The notes: generated by a model from the sequence alone, not told the origin. A stretch of 64,000 nt of DNA from Akebia trifoliata (GCA_017979445.1 CM030706.1:25770281-25834280), one strand, 5' to 3'. Positions 1 to 12,505 are shown, counted from the first letter of the stretch. A program made the numbers and translations.

Positions 1-147
1 GGGTCCATGGGCTACGTAAATGGCCTCGAACATTTATTAATTGAAGCGTATTGGATTTCTTGTAGGTTTGGGCTTCAGGGCATATTCCAATTTTCGATTT
101 TTGGGGGCATCTTACGTCGAGGGCCCGCTCAAATTCGGGTGTCTACA
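1..147 (-). mobile_element. End of a Tat-like LTR (partial)
   Basis: The stretch ends with GGTGTCTACA, the same terminus as the Tat-like LTRs ending at 3618 and 27264. Read on the minus strand it is the start TGTAGACACC of an LTR. The rest lies left of the window. The next bases, GAT, match the start of the polypurine-tract side of other copies, so this may be a 3' LTR whose internal part was interrupted at 156. Confidence 0.55.
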
Positions 148-155
148 GATTCAAT

Positions 156-3100
156 TGTTACATGGGGATTTTTTGAGAGATAGGAGTTGCCACCTAATTT
201 AGGTCTAGGAGCCAAAAATAACTTCAAATAGATATGGGTTGATCCACAGATCAGAAAGATGGGTAAGGGGCCAGGTTACGAGTTTCGGAAGGTGTTAAAC
301 ACAGAATCCGTCTGATCAAAATGATCGGTGTTAAGTATGATATAAAATTAGCCTATGATCAATGGGGAAGACTATGGTCCAATCATCATCATCAACTTAT
401 ATCGAGTTTGCCAAACGAATCTTGTGACTAAGATCCTCCAATTATTAGATGATTTTCAAATTTCGCATAAAATAGAAAGATTTGAAAAAGCCTTAATTTC
501 AGCCCCATGGTCCAAAATCAATTAAAAAAATCCACGTGAAATATTCTCCGAATCATCCAAAGTAGAAACTCATGAAAATCCTCTAAATAGAAAAATTATA
601 AATGGAAAATTACTAAATTAAGACTTATGAAGTGTCTAAATCAGGAATTCAAAGCTTCCCAAATTAGAATTCGAAAAATATATGATAAGCCTCCAAATTA
701 AAAGTTTACAAACTGAATTCTCCCAAAATAGAAAGTTTCCAAAAAAATCAAAATTTTGAATTAGGAGTTTCCAAATCCATGAACATAAACTTTCTAAATT
801 TGAAAATTCAGAATCTTCTAGATTGGTAATTACTAAAATGTGAACTTTCCAAATTAGAAGTCTATAAATATATGTTTTCCCAAAATAAAAATCATGCAAT
901 TTCCACATTACAAAGTTTCAAATATGAATTTTCAAATGAGATTATAAATAGTAGTTTTCAAATTAGGAAATTATGAATTTATGACGAATCACCAAATCGA
1001 AAATTAACAATGAAGAATCCATGCTTGTCAAATTGGAGTCTAACAAATATCAAAGCGCATAAAATTTTCAAATTTGAAGAAGAAATCCACATTCAACCAA
1101 TTCTCAAAATAACTAAAAAGGCATTCATTCATAACTATCGATCTTTCTAAAATAACTATCATTCAACGACTTGCATATTTATTAAGTCAAAAAGTGCACT
1201 AATCACATGAAATAACCTTAAAATAATGCGAAGAGCTTGAACATCATTATAAGTCATACCAATCCAATTTGAGCATTATGATTGTAAGATTTTCACATAA
1301 AAATCCCCTAATCCTATCAACATGCAAAAAAATAAATAAAACATAGGCAAACTACAAAAAAAAATCTTAAAATCCAATCGATATGCAAAAACAAGAAATA
1401 AATAAAATAAATATTCTCCTAACCTTATTAGTGTGCAAAAATAATAAAATAAAATTTGCATAAAAAATACACTCCTAATACTATCAATATGATAAAAAAC
1501 AATTACTAAAAAGTAAAACGATGCATCTCTCCTAAACACGACAAAATTATTACATAACATCATGAACAAAATAAATCTCTATTATAATAAACTCCATAAT
1601 TATCGTGATAAAAAAAATTAACATGGGATAAATATGTAAAAAATGTGTCGTGAAGAACAAAGAGAAAAAGAAGAACAAAGATGAAAAGTAAATATGTAAA
1701 AAAACAAATCCAAAAATGAACTTTACCTATAAGGAAAAATAGTGGGAGTCGATTCCGTTAGGTATAACCTAAAAGTTTGCAAGTATTCACAGTATGTTGC
1801 GAAAAGGATGATGGTGGAAAGTGAGGTGACTGCGTTGTGTATTGAAGAAAATGATGATTGGGAAAGATGATTGCAACAAGGGGTGCAACGGACTATGAGA
1901 AATATAAAATGCAGAGGGAGCTAGAGTCATTATGTTGTAGTGAGGTGAAAGTGATGGAGTGTAGCTGGTTAAATAGAGGGGGAAAAGAGGGTAGTAATGG
2001 TGCTGTTAGGAAAGGTGCAGAGAGAAGGGGATAGCAATAGTGATGTTAGGAAAGGTGTAGGGAGAAGGGGGCTGCAATAGTGCTGTTAGAACATTGCAAA
2101 TTTAATCGGGGAGGAGAAAGAAGGAAGAACAGGGTGTTCTGGACTGGAGAACGTGAGGGGCAAAGAGAGCTACCAAATGGCTGCAGCAACCACATTTTGC
2201 AGAAAGGGTTGTATTGCGATAGAGTTCTATTGGAAAAGAAGACGTCAAGAGAGGGATAATGGCAACATTGCTGCTATAATGGGGAGAGGGAATTGATGCA
2301 TCTAGGGAAGATGAAGATGAAGGGGTTGGGCAGCAATGACGTTAAGAAGATGGCAAGCTCCCAAAAACTAAAGAAGCCCCCTCTCTTTTTTGTCCAACCT
2401 CTTTATATAGAAACCACATTTCCAAAAAAATTATTTCTTTCTTTTTTACTTCAGACATTTTTCTACTTTCCTTCTTTTTTTTAAAGAATGGAAGTAGCGA
2501 TCGCACGCTACTCATCTCGTTGGTAATCTCTTATTGAAAAATGGTGATTGGTCGATTCTAGGTTTGATTAATTTTTTTTGTTTTAAGTTTTTATTGATTG
2601 ATTAATTTTGTTTTGAATTTTTATTGGTTTGAATTTTTTATTTAGATTTAAATTTTTAATTTGAATTTTTATCGGTCATTTGATTTAGATTTTGTTTTGT
2701 CGATCAATTTAAATTTTTGATTAAATTTTACTTTCAATTTAATTGGTCGGTTGGAATTTGATTTTAATTTCAATTTGTTGGTCAATTAGATTTTATTTTT
2801 AATTTTGGTTTTTCAATTTGTTGGTTGATTGGACTTTAATTTTGATTTTGATTTGTTGGTCAATTTGATTTTATTTTTAATTTAATTTTTATTTTTAATT
2901 GTTTGTTTTTTAATTTGAACTTGATTTTTAATAGATTAGATTTTAAATTTTAATCGTTTAATTTTGACCTTGATTTTTTATTAGATTAGATTTTAAATTT
3001 GAATTGTTTAATTGTTTAATTTGAATTGTTTAATTTTTAATTTGAGTTGGATTTTTTTCATCATGTTTTCCTAAGAATTAAGGTCTCTAGGTCAAAGTTG

Positions 3101-3618
3101 GACCTTAAGGGGTATTTTTGTCATTTTTATTATTTTTCCTAAATTTCTTTGTTTTCCTCAATTTGGGTCTTGTTAAATTCAAAATCACATTTTGAGTATA
3201 ATGGAGGTATTTTCGAGATTTTTCGAAGGTTAAAAATTTATGAGGGGTATTTTTGTCACTTTGGTGATTTTTGTAGAATTTTACGAATTTTAGCATGAGA
3301 TTTCTTTTCGTCGCAACATAATTATTTCTAAGTCTCGAGGTTATATTTTCCTACCGTAGTAAGGTCTCTATGTAATCAAACTGTGTAGCAAACCTAAGTG
3401 TGCGTACTTACTAAATCGGGTGTAAGGTGTAATAATCCTAAGCATGCGTAAATTTCTATATCAAGTCGTAGCGTGTAAAGGGGTGAAAGGACTAGAAACA
3501 GAAGGAATCAGGGACAGTACTCACAAGCCATCGAGTTCTTAGCGCTCATCATTAGGAATTCATGGCAACCGAACAACGAATTGTCGAATTAGGCAAATGC
3601 AAAAATGGGGTGTCTACA
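156..3618 (-). mobile_element. Long Tat/Ogre-like LTR, 3' LTR of a minus-strand element
   Basis: It begins TGTTACATGGGG and ends GGTGTCTACA (TG...CA). Near the left end it has a GGAGTTGCCACC block and a GGAAGGTGTTAAACAC block that match GGAGTCGCCACC and GGAAGGTGTTAAGCAC in the solo LTR at 25543. The right end, GCAAAAATGGGGTGTCTACA, matches that LTR exactly. A GGGGCATC polypurine tract follows at once on the minus strand, so this is the downstream LTR of a minus-strand element. At 3,463 bp it is about twice the other Tat-like LTRs here. The excess lies in AT-rich DNA (about 600-1700) and a T-rich run (2540-3060), and another insertion could be hidden there. Short open frames inside look like chance products of AT-rich sequence. 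Confidence 0.6.
2540..3060. repeat. T-rich degenerate low-complexity tract
   Basis: About 500 bases built from short variants of TTTTAATTTGAATTTTTATTGG, with very few C residues on the plus strand. It looks like a decayed short-period tandem repeat inside the long LTR. No coding potential is seen. Confidence 0.6.
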
Positions 3619-3749
3619 GATGCCCCTCCGGAAAGACTTTCGAAAAATCTCGAACAATGACTATAGGTTTAGATGATTGTTCGTTGTCCTCTTCACCCAC
3701 TGCCTAAGCTAACAAATTCAAATATCCCCCAACCTTCGACCTACAAGTC
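3619..3749 (-). mobile_element. Polypurine tract and 3' internal scrap of a Tat-like element
   Basis: On the minus strand the bases next to the LTR read AGTCTTTCCGGAGGGGCATC, a polypurine tract equivalent to the one at 45243-45257 beside the 3' LTR of TatA. Only about 130 bases of internal DNA remain before a different Ty3 protease sequence starts. The junction near 3750 is approximate. Confidence 0.5.
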
Positions 3750-3751
3750 CA

Positions 3752-4190
3752 TTAGTCAAATAAGGGTGTGAGTAAGGGAATGCTCTTTTCACCAGCAAAA
3801 TGGAACATCGAACCGTTAAGATTATAAAATGAGATTTTCTTTTTAAAGTAATCTACAGTAGCATGATAAGCTACCGGCCAATCCCTACCTAAAATAATAT
3901 CATACTCTAATATTCTTAAATAAATTAAGTTAACCACTAATTCTTTATCTACAATACGAATCACACATGATCGACAGACCTAATTGGTCTCTACACTTTT
4001 GCCCATCGAAATGGAAACATATAAGGAAACTCTCAATGACTCTGAATCCAAACCCAAAGTAGATGCAAATGATGCGGTAATAAAAGAATGTAGTGAACCA
4101 ATGTTGAATAAGATTTTTGCCCAAGAATTATATATAAGAAATGTACTTTGTACCATATCATTGGCAACTTTAGCATCCGGCTAAGTTATA
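3752..4190 (-). pseudogene. Ty3 retrotransposon aspartic protease remnant (element III)
   Basis: Minus-strand remnant of the retropepsin that cuts Gag-Pol in Ty3 elements. It has the conserved fold ending DIILGRDWPVAYHATVDY at about 3850-3905. Upstream, near 4105-4120, the active-site stretch reads FNIGSLHSF where families have F-D-[ST]-G-[AS]-[ST]-H-S-F, so the catalytic Asp is Asn. An in-frame stop lies between the two motifs. The reverse transcriptase that should follow is absent: the sequence switches near 3750 to Tat-like DNA. Element III is therefore truncated here, or its other part lies left of the window beyond the inserted Tat-like element. Confidence 0.75.
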
Positions 4191-5293
4191 GCAAATGCTC
4201 AGCCCTGAGCTCTAGGCCTTTGATTTCCACCATGATATGGTTGTTGCTGGTTCTGTTGTTGTGGCTATTGGTATTGTTGTAGACGGGGAAATTGTGGTTG
4301 TTGTTGGCGCATAGGATACTGTTGTTGTTGACGAGGTGGGTACTGAGGAATTCGCTGTATGCTTCCCTAAGGACAATTTCACTAAAGATGACTAGGTTGG
4401 CCACACTTATAACCAGTTTTTTTTCCCCTGGACTGGTTGCATCTACAAAACACCTCCTAGAGGGCACTTTTGATGGAAATGTTCCACTTGGCCACACCCA
4501 TAACAAATATTATGTCCTTGAGACGATTGTTGTTATGGAATTATCTTCTACCTTTTACTAGGTTCAATTCTCTACTATCTCTCCCTTGACTTTTTCCCCT
4601 GATCCCTTCACAAATTATCTCGAATCCTCTTAATATCTTGTAGTCACCTTCTACAAATAAAATGCTTTCTACCATTTCAGTGTAGATATGAACCCTGGTA
4701 TCTACTAACTTCTCCCAAACAGCTGGTTGAAATCCCAGATGGAATTTCTTTGACTTTAGCTCTTTGGTAGCCACTGAGTGTGGTGCAAAACGTGATAAAT
4801 CAAAACATTTGGCTTCATATTGACCAACTAATAATGTCCTTTGAATCAAATCCATAAACTCTCTCATCTACTAGTCTCTAACTACCTCTGGGAAGTATTT
4901 CTCTAAAAATACCTCCTCAAATTGAGCCCAAGTCATCTAATCTACATCTTTAGCCCTCATAATCGAATCCCACCAATAATCTGCATCATCCTCTAATAAA
5001 AATGTTGCTAATAGCACTGGATGATCATCTGTAGTTGCTAGTAAGTCCAAAATCTTTCTAATCTGCTTGAGCAATTTTTCACCTTCCATTGAATAAGGTT
5101 CTGCCTGAAATACTGGTGGATTTAGCCATTTGAATTCCTTTAGCATCACCATTCTAGCACTTCCTTCATTCCTATTTGGAACCTCTCGAGCTTGATATCT
5201 CACCGTTGGTACTTCTAGAGCATAGTGCAATGTCGCTGCATGTTGTTTACAAGTAGGAGAAATCCTAATTAGACCTCTTCTAAGTCGAGCCAT
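4191..5293 (-). pseudogene. Ty3 retrotransposon gag remnant with zinc knuckles (element III)
   Basis: Minus-strand capsid/nucleocapsid remnant. The first block (5293-4937) starts at an ATG and has the retrotransposon Gag pattern: FKWLNPPVF, then LLATFLLEDDADYWWDS. The second (4867-4541) has YEAKCFDLSRFAPH and a KELKSKKFHLGFQP stretch, both typical of plant Ty3 Gag. Near 4465-4530 a complete zinc knuckle is readable in one frame, C-Y-G-C-G-Q-V-E-H-F-H-Q-K-C, followed by a decayed second knuckle with stops. Frames shift between blocks. A Q-rich, CAN/AAC-repeat linker lies at about 4240-4340. The primer-binding site 150 bases upstream (5444-5455) confirms direction. Confidence 0.8.
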
Positions 5294-5443
5294 AATCTGT
5301 GTAAAGATAGTTTATTTAGGACCTTACTATCAATAATAATAACAATCATAATTCCTTTTATAGTAAGGTACATCAAGGTTCTTTATGTCAATGATTTGGA
5401 TCATTCGATATATTTTCTTGATCCCCTGGATCTACTAGCTGAT

Positions 5444-5455
5444 GCTCTAATACCA
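5444..5455 (-). other. Primer-binding site of element III
   Basis: The minus strand reads TGGTATTAGAGC, one base off TGGTATCAGAGC, the site complementary to initiator tRNA-Met used by many plant LTR elements. It lies three bases from the LTR end at 5459, as expected. Confidence 0.75.
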
Positions 5456-5458
5456 CTT

Positions 5459-5761
5459 TGTCACACCCTTGATTTTAGAAGTTCGTAACTGTCACCCATA
5501 GTTTAAATCACGATCCAAAACCCAGGGGTGAGGGAAAATATTGAGATCTACTATTATAGATCGATGGTAATTCTAGATACTCAAATTTTAACTTCACTTC
5601 CTAAAAAACAACAAAAATGAATTTTCACTATGTGACCTTCGGTTACTCTAAAATCTATAACTTAAAATTTATATTTCGAATGGTCTTGATTTTTTTTCCA
5701 AAATGATTTTGACTCAATTATATAACAATAAAAAAAAATACAGGAACTTTTATAATTTCTA
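5459..5761 (-). mobile_element. Start of the element III LTR, interrupted
   Basis: It begins TGTCACACCC directly after the primer-binding site, so this is the 3' end of a minus-strand 5' LTR. It is broken at 5762 by a solo LTR in the other orientation and should resume at 8702. Its far end could not be recognised before 10,817. Confidence 0.6.
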
Positions 5762-8696
5762 TGTAATGACTTGAAATTTTTAATGCACATCTCGAGGAAA
5801 AAATTGTAGATTCTGATGTTGATTTAAAAGTATGGATCCTTAATTTCAAATAGTTGAGGTAAACTAACTTCGCTAATAGATTTAGAAGGGTTGAAAAATA
5901 TACTTTAAACTGTAAGTATGTTTTAATCAAAAGTCGAACGAAAAAGTTATCAAATCCTCGAGTCTCATGTCAACGTTTACCCAATAGGTAAAAAGTTAAT
6001 TTAGAGACATAATTTGAGCAATCCTATGTCACCATTAGGTTCATATTAAAAAATCACTCAAAAAATAATATAAGAATGTCCAAATCGATATTTGGGAAGA
6101 ATAATTTTCGAAATCATACTTACGACCCCACTTAAATATAAATATCAGAAAGCTAAAGAAAAATTTGATTTTTCTTATTCTTCTCTCCAAATAAAACTCA
6201 TCCCGAGTTTTCCTTGACTTTTACAACTCAGATCTATGTTGAACTAAAACAATATGAGCTTTGCCTCAAGAAGGAAAGTCATACACGAGTCAAGGACTAC
6301 GTTTCGACATAAAGATTTTTTATTTTCGTCGGAGAAAAAATTTTGAGATTGGTCGGAGGCTATCCTAAACTCTGTTCAACCATTGAAAATAACCCTAGGT
6401 ACGATGCCTTCTCATAGAAAATAATCTAAATCATTGATATTATTCTCGTTTTAACATCTATTGATGAATCGACGAAGTTCATGCATGTTCGATTGTATTT
6501 AAGCATAGTTTTAAGTTGCTATCAATTAGATTTCATTCCATTGAAATATTGATATTGTTCTAAGTGTTTAGAGCTTCAATTGTGCATTAGTTTTCCTTGA
6601 TTTATCAAACAAAAAAGAAATTTTAAGTTCCACAGCAAAATCAGTAAAATTGTGAGAAAATATGCAATTTTTGGCTTGTTGCCCATCCTATCGACCCCCA
6701 AAATCGATCCCATCGGGTCCTGCTGGCCCAAAACCTGATCCCACCGATTTTGGCAAAAAGTTGTTAGAATTGAGTTTTCAATTTTTCTTCTATTTTGTCA
6801 AGGTGGTTACATAGAAAAATAACCTTAATTTCATTCAAAATATTTAAGTAAATGTCACTTTGGAAACTTTGGAAATGATTTTAAGATACAAATCTCATCG
6901 TATCAATATGTGATTTTTGGTTTCAAGAACAAAATATAAATTTCGACGTTTTTGTTCGATTTTCGAACTTTGATATCTTTATTTTTACTTTGAATTAAGT
7001 TGTAAAAATTACATGGTGTTTCTAAAGTTGTAGAGGGCTTTAATTTACAAAAATTTATTTTCAATTTCGATAACTTTAAAGAATTACTTTTTCCAACAGT
7101 TAGCCAAATTTTTACAATTTTTCTACTTTTACTTTTTATGACGTTATCGTATTTTTTGAGTTTTTTTACTCAATTAAAACTATGGAATAGAATTGGTTGA
7201 TGCTTGATGGATCTTGAATAACTTTAAAAGCAAAACTACTTTGATAAAAATGTATGAAGTTAATTCATAGATTGATTGATTGATTGATGAATGGATAGAG
7301 AGAACGAATGTTCTTGATTGATTGATGGGACAGGGCCTCCGGTTTTACGTAATGGCTATGCCACATAAGATATGATAAATAGATAGATGGATGGATTGAT
7401 TGAGGGATGGAATGATAGATGGAAGTCACTAGAGAGCACTACTAAATCTTACTTTTATTTTCGATAAAAAGAAATTAGTTTATAGTATACAAATCAAACT
7501 ATTTTGTGTACCAAAAAAGGTTCATAGAAAACTCATAAAAAGTGATGCACTGCTGTGTATCTGGAAGCGACAAGTCAATCTAGGATAGTACTAGATGTCA
7601 TATGCTCTTCGATAGTATGAGATACCTTAGAACATATTATAGCTTATGAGATGCAAGAATTTCTCCCACTTATTTCCTGGAGAACATTGTGTATAAATGT
7701 GGTTTCTATATAGTGTAGAGGTAGGCAGGGTTCACATGTATTACCTCTTGATAGACTTTGATGCGAGGTGTCTCCTATGCTAGTTAGTGATCACTGTTAG
7801 TCTGTAGTCGTCAAACGGTCGACCTCACCATTAATTGAACTCAATATTAGGTTCTTGGTCAACGACAAGTCTGAGTTGGATAAATGGTCATCTAACTATG
7901 GTGTGCTAGACTGACCAAAAATTTGATTATAATGATGAGATTCCACGTAGGATTGGAAGTCTGGAATATCGAATTGCCATAGTGGAGGTGGTTATATTAG
8001 CATGTTCCTCAGCTCTGTTATTGACTACACCGTCGTATTCTTATTATGTATCTTTTCTTTACTTTATATTATTGATAGATGTTTTCCATTTGAAAGTTGT
8101 ATGTATTATTTTAAATGATAGAAATGCTAGATTGAAGTTTATTACAACTATTTATTGATTATGCTTAGACATTTATCGTATGTTACATTATGAAAACTTG
8201 TATTATTTAACTATTCAGATGTTCACTTGTAGATGTATGACTCGTTGTTAGAACGACGTTCATCCTGATGAGTAACATTTTCCTCTTACTCACCTTATCC
8301 TTCACCCTTTCAGATTCTCTAACTTCTGAGGAGTCATTTGAGAAGGTTCCCATAGAAAGTTATGTCGATGATCTGCAACCTTCATCAATTTGAAGATCAC
8401 TTTGGGAGTTTAGTCACTGTGTTTTAAATTTTAAATTGTGGGACATGATGTATTTTTGGAAAAAATGTATTGGGAAAAGATTATGATGTTAAAGATTATT
8501 ATGGATTATGATTATAACTAGTTTAACTTTCGCTACTCTGATTTGAGTTATCTAATATAGTTTTTGTTGCGTATATTTGCATATCATAGTATTATTGTCT
8601 ATGTTGTTCTATTAGGTTGTGTGTACGTTTACCTCACACCTCGAGAATTTGATTGATGAGTCCTTGAGATTCATGTTGAGATTTTGGGGCATGACA
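5762..8696 (+). mobile_element. Solo LTR of a chromovirus, plus sense
   Basis: It begins TGTAATGACTTG and ends GGGGCATGACA (TG...CA, 2,935 bp). It is flanked by TTCTA (5757-5761) and TTATA (8697-8701), a 5-bp target duplication with one change. Landmarks match, in the same order, the sense strand of the LTRs of elements A and B: AATGC..ATCTCGAGGAA at about 5778, the CTTCGCT..TTTAGAAGGGTTGAAA..ATACTTTA block at about 5869, and GATAAATGGTC at about 7879. No primer-binding site follows 8696 and no polypurine tract precedes 5762, which supports a solo LTR. Confidence 0.7.
7265..7415 (+). repeat. Interrupted GATT/GATG tetranucleotide repeat
   Basis: Runs of GATTGATTGATTGATGAATGG, GATTGATTGATGGG and ATAGATAGATGGATGG, separated by about 50 unrelated bases. 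It is an imperfect microsatellite inside the solo LTR. Confidence 0.75.
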
Positions 8697-8701
8697 TTAT
8701 A

Positions 8702-10817
8702 TACCCTAATTTATACATATCTTTAACTCAATGTTTACAAACCCATATTTCTATTTTATAAATTATAACCCCAAGTTCATGAATTTTTAAAATAATAAAT
8801 TCTCGGTGAAAGTTTATGTGCTTATATGTTTCGAAAACTCAAGAAGTTATAGTTTTAAGAAAAAGACAGAAGATAAATTTTTTTCTAAATAATTTTTTTA
8901 AAAATAAATTCACAAACCAAGTATAGTACAAAATCAATTTTTGTTGTCCTACTTTTACGTTCTTGACAAAAATTCTAGATCAATTAGTAAATATTTCAAA
9001 ATGAAATGGGGTTAATTTTTGAAGAAAGTAGACTCAAAATACTTCAATCTAGACTATGGAAACTCCAAAAAATTTGAAGAATTGATTGGTTAAAGCTCTA
9101 TACAAAATAGAAGAAAGAGGTTTTTGCTACAAGTTTAGCGACAATTATCTTTGAAAATAATTCTCAAACAATTATTTAAATTGCTTTGTTTGTTTTGACA
9201 CATTTTTCCTACAAATCCATGGAAGTCAATGAAATAATAAAATTAGTCTCGCCAATTTTTCATTCTTATAAACTTTTCTACAATTTAATCAATCCAACTG
9301 ATTCTAATCGAACATATTTCTCATGTTCGGTCAAATTTATGCAACAAACACTAATAAGTGGGATTTGATATATTTCCATAATATTAATTGACATCTTAAA
9401 CATAAAAATTCAAAAACAGAAATCTTAAAATGATCATAAGAAAATAACTCTTATCTCTAAATTTATTAATAATGACACTCAATCATGAATCTAAAAAAAT
9501 CCTTTAATATGAATTAAATTTAAACTTATTACATAAGTACTTGAAATAAATTATAAAAATCAAATAAAATAGAAAAACTACATTAAAACTAGGACAAGAA
9601 ATTTCTTCCAATAGTCTGCTTGCCCATCATCACTGCCTATCTCAAATTTGAAACAAACTTGATAAACAACCATGAGTCTCATAGGATCTTCCTTTCTTTC
9701 CAAAGATTATAAAAATAATAAGAAAGCATGGCATGCTTCAAAACACATACAACGCATTCAATAAATTCATTGTAAACATCAACACACAAATATGTATCAC
9801 TTCAATTATTTTCTAAAAATAAATATAATGAAATGTACAAGGCTCATTTTTCACACCAGTTTGGCCAGACTCTCAATCCCAAAACACAAGATCTTCTTTG
9901 AGGGTATTTTCTTTTATCTAATAACATTTCATTCAACTTTTTCCCTTTAGGATGAATATTTCCTCCCTAAGATCCTCAACTTCGTAAATAATTAAACACA
10001 TTTGTAAAACACACATATAACATATATAAAAATTAAAACTAAAAAAAAAAAACATTTTCATGCCTAAAAAAATCAGAGAGAATCCTACATTATGTTGTTT
10101 GATTTACACCCATTTTATATTAAAGACATAATTTTTAGAGAGAAAGAAGCCACCTACTTGATTTTTTTGGAATAGAGAATTTTCACTTGTCTACGCGTTC
10201 GCTACCATTTCAAGCCACTCCTCTTTTAAAAATAATTTCAACCATGTATTAGAAGTATAGTAAGAATTGAAAAAAGAAGATGCGGATGATATATGTTATA
10301 AAAAGAAAAGGTGATTTAAAGGCACTAATAAAAAAATATTTTAATCCCTCCAACATCTTAAATCCAATTCTCCTAAATCCCTTGATATTTGGAAATATGG
10401 GTCTACAAAAACATCACTTCCATTAGATTTAGTCAAAACTCTCCCTCTCTCTTTAAACTTACTCAAAAACATTAACCTCTTTTTGCCAAGTGTCTTCATC
10501 AAGACCTCTCATCAATTTGTTAAAATTCATGAACATTCTAATAGAGATAAGTGTCTGAAACCTAATATCTAAAATTCAAAAAGTAGAGAGATTGTAGCGG
10601 TAATGAGTGCCTACACTTTTGGTGGATACTCCTCAAACTATAAAGTGGGCACTTCCCTAAATTTATCCAACCACAAAACAAACTTATGGAAACTACTTAA
10701 ATTTTCTTGATCAAACTACCCCCCAATTATCTAGTATTGATATTAGAAATGACATCTATTTGTTGGACTATGTTAGATTTGTTCAAAATAATATAATAAT
10801 AAATAAATAAATAAAAA
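8702..10817. other. AT-rich DNA without a recognised feature
   Basis: Probably begins with the rest of the element III LTR. I see no coding frame with recognisable motifs, no tandem array and no LTR terminus pair. Short open frames, for example near 9186-9368, have no recognisable domain. Confidence 0.5.
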
Positions 10818-11714
10818 TGGGTGCCACGTACACTAATAGTTATAGCAAGTAATCAATTTAAAGAATATGGTTCACTTGGAATCATAATTTTGGTCAGGCT
10901 TTACAAGTAAAATAGGGACTTAAATTGAAACAACTGTCTAGGAAAAGTGCAGATAAATCGGTATCTTAAGACATTGATCAGTTACCTGGCAAGTAAACAT
11001 CTATCTCAAGCTAAAAATCTCCTAACTAAGAATTTTCAGAGTATTCTAAACATTTGGAATACGTACAAGTTTTTAAGCATAAAGTAATACAATCTTGGTG
11101 AAAAATATAGACAAAACATTATTTAGACAATTTGAAAGAGAAATTCTAATTTAACAAAGTAAGACATACTTAATAAGTTTAAGTACAAGAAATTCTAATA
11201 TAATTGCTAAGAGTGTTGAGAACTATGACTGGATACCTTCCACAAAGGATCCAAATTTATTCAAGACATCTCCAGTTGTGGAATTCCACTATTAGTTCTT
11301 AATTTTGTAGCCAGTCATTGTACTTACCACAATTGGGTGACCATTTATCCAGCTCATGTTGGCGGTTGATTGTCATCATAAGGTACAAATCCTACGAAGT
11401 GTCAATATGTTTGACTAATCTAGACTATTAATGATCATTGACTAGACATTTTCATTAATGCCTATCAGACTCCATATGATTCTCAAAAGAAATCTATAGA
11501 CTTTCACAAACTATCGTTACATCACATAGTTTATCGATAAAGATAAAAAAGAAATCTCCCGGATCTTAGTTGTGATGCTACTCTCCTATGTAATCCATGA
11601 TACATAGGAGTTACCATCCCAACTGTACATCCTAGGATATTATATCACTCCGGAGATAATATTACAGACTATCCCTTTAAGCATTCATAATCACTTTAAT
11701 AAATCTAAAAACAG

Positions 11715-11715
<1 letters not shown>

Positions 11716-11787
<72 letters not shown>
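11716..11787. repeat. (TA)36 microsatellite
   Basis: A perfect 72-base TA dinucleotide run inside the element B LTR. The matching place in the partner LTR (about 27340-27352) has only about six AT units, so the run expanded after the element inserted. Confidence 0.98.
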
Positions 11788-11792
<5 letters not shown>

Positions 11793-12289
11793 ATTTTCAA
11801 AATAAAATAGAAACTAACATTATAAGTGTGTTGAATGGATATCCAATTTCCTACCATGCAACTGCTCAACCCGGGAACAAAAAAAACAATCACATCCTTA
11901 TTACTTAAACATACAAGTAAATAAGCATGCAACAACACCTCATGATAATATAAAGTAAGTATTAACACTAGATTTCCACTGGCCAACACATGCATCCAAC
12001 AAGAGTCTACAATTTTATTTATAAAAAATTAGACATCCTACTCGAAATGTTATATATTTAAACATTCAGCAATTTAATCATTTTTTTTCAAATTCAACCA
12101 ATACTGAATACCTTTGAAAATAAATCTTACAATCAATTTAAATATTAAAATTCATTCTTAAATTATATGAGAAAAATGATCCAAATAATTCAAAATAGAT
12201 TTCGAAGGCAATTTGCATAGGTTCCAACGACTGACGCAAGTTCGGGTGACTAAATTTGAAAAATGCAAAATACTAAAGTTTTGTATATG

Positions 12290-12505
12290 GGACTTTGGGT
12301 GGGTCGATCGTGCTTGCTGGGTCGACCGAACCCAAGAGTTGTCCACTCTGAAATTCTCCGTGGGACAAATGGTTGGTCGACCAAGGTGGAATATGTGTTA
12401 GTCTAGCTTATTTGATAAATCGAACACGAGAGTTGTGCACTTTTTGCTTGTTCATGAGGCAATTGGTCTGTCGACCAACCTTACTTGGGTCGATTGAGAA
12501 AAAGG
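12290..12505. repeat. GTCGACC-rich block within the LTR
   Basis: Several copies of GGTCGACC, GTCGACC and GGGTCGA(T/C)(T/C)G are interleaved with an ACCCAAGAGTTG motif. A weaker version is in the partner LTR at about 27780-27985. It looks like a degenerate short tandem repeat of about 50-60 bases. Confidence 0.5.

Noticed and set aside
636..1569. Phe/Tyr-rich minus-strand frames of 90-97 codons
   Set aside because: AT-rich LTR DNA yields such frames by chance; no motif and no conservation seen in other LTR copies.
5459..8696. A single 3.2-kb LTR with inverted TGTCA...TGACA ends
   Set aside because: Internal landmarks run in plus sense from 5762, opposite to the adjacent minus-strand gag and primer site, and TTCTA/TTATA flanks 5762-8696. 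Two nested LTRs explain it better.
11705..11995. Open frame with an Ile-Tyr repeat
   Set aside because: It is a translation of the (TA)36 microsatellite and LTR sequence.
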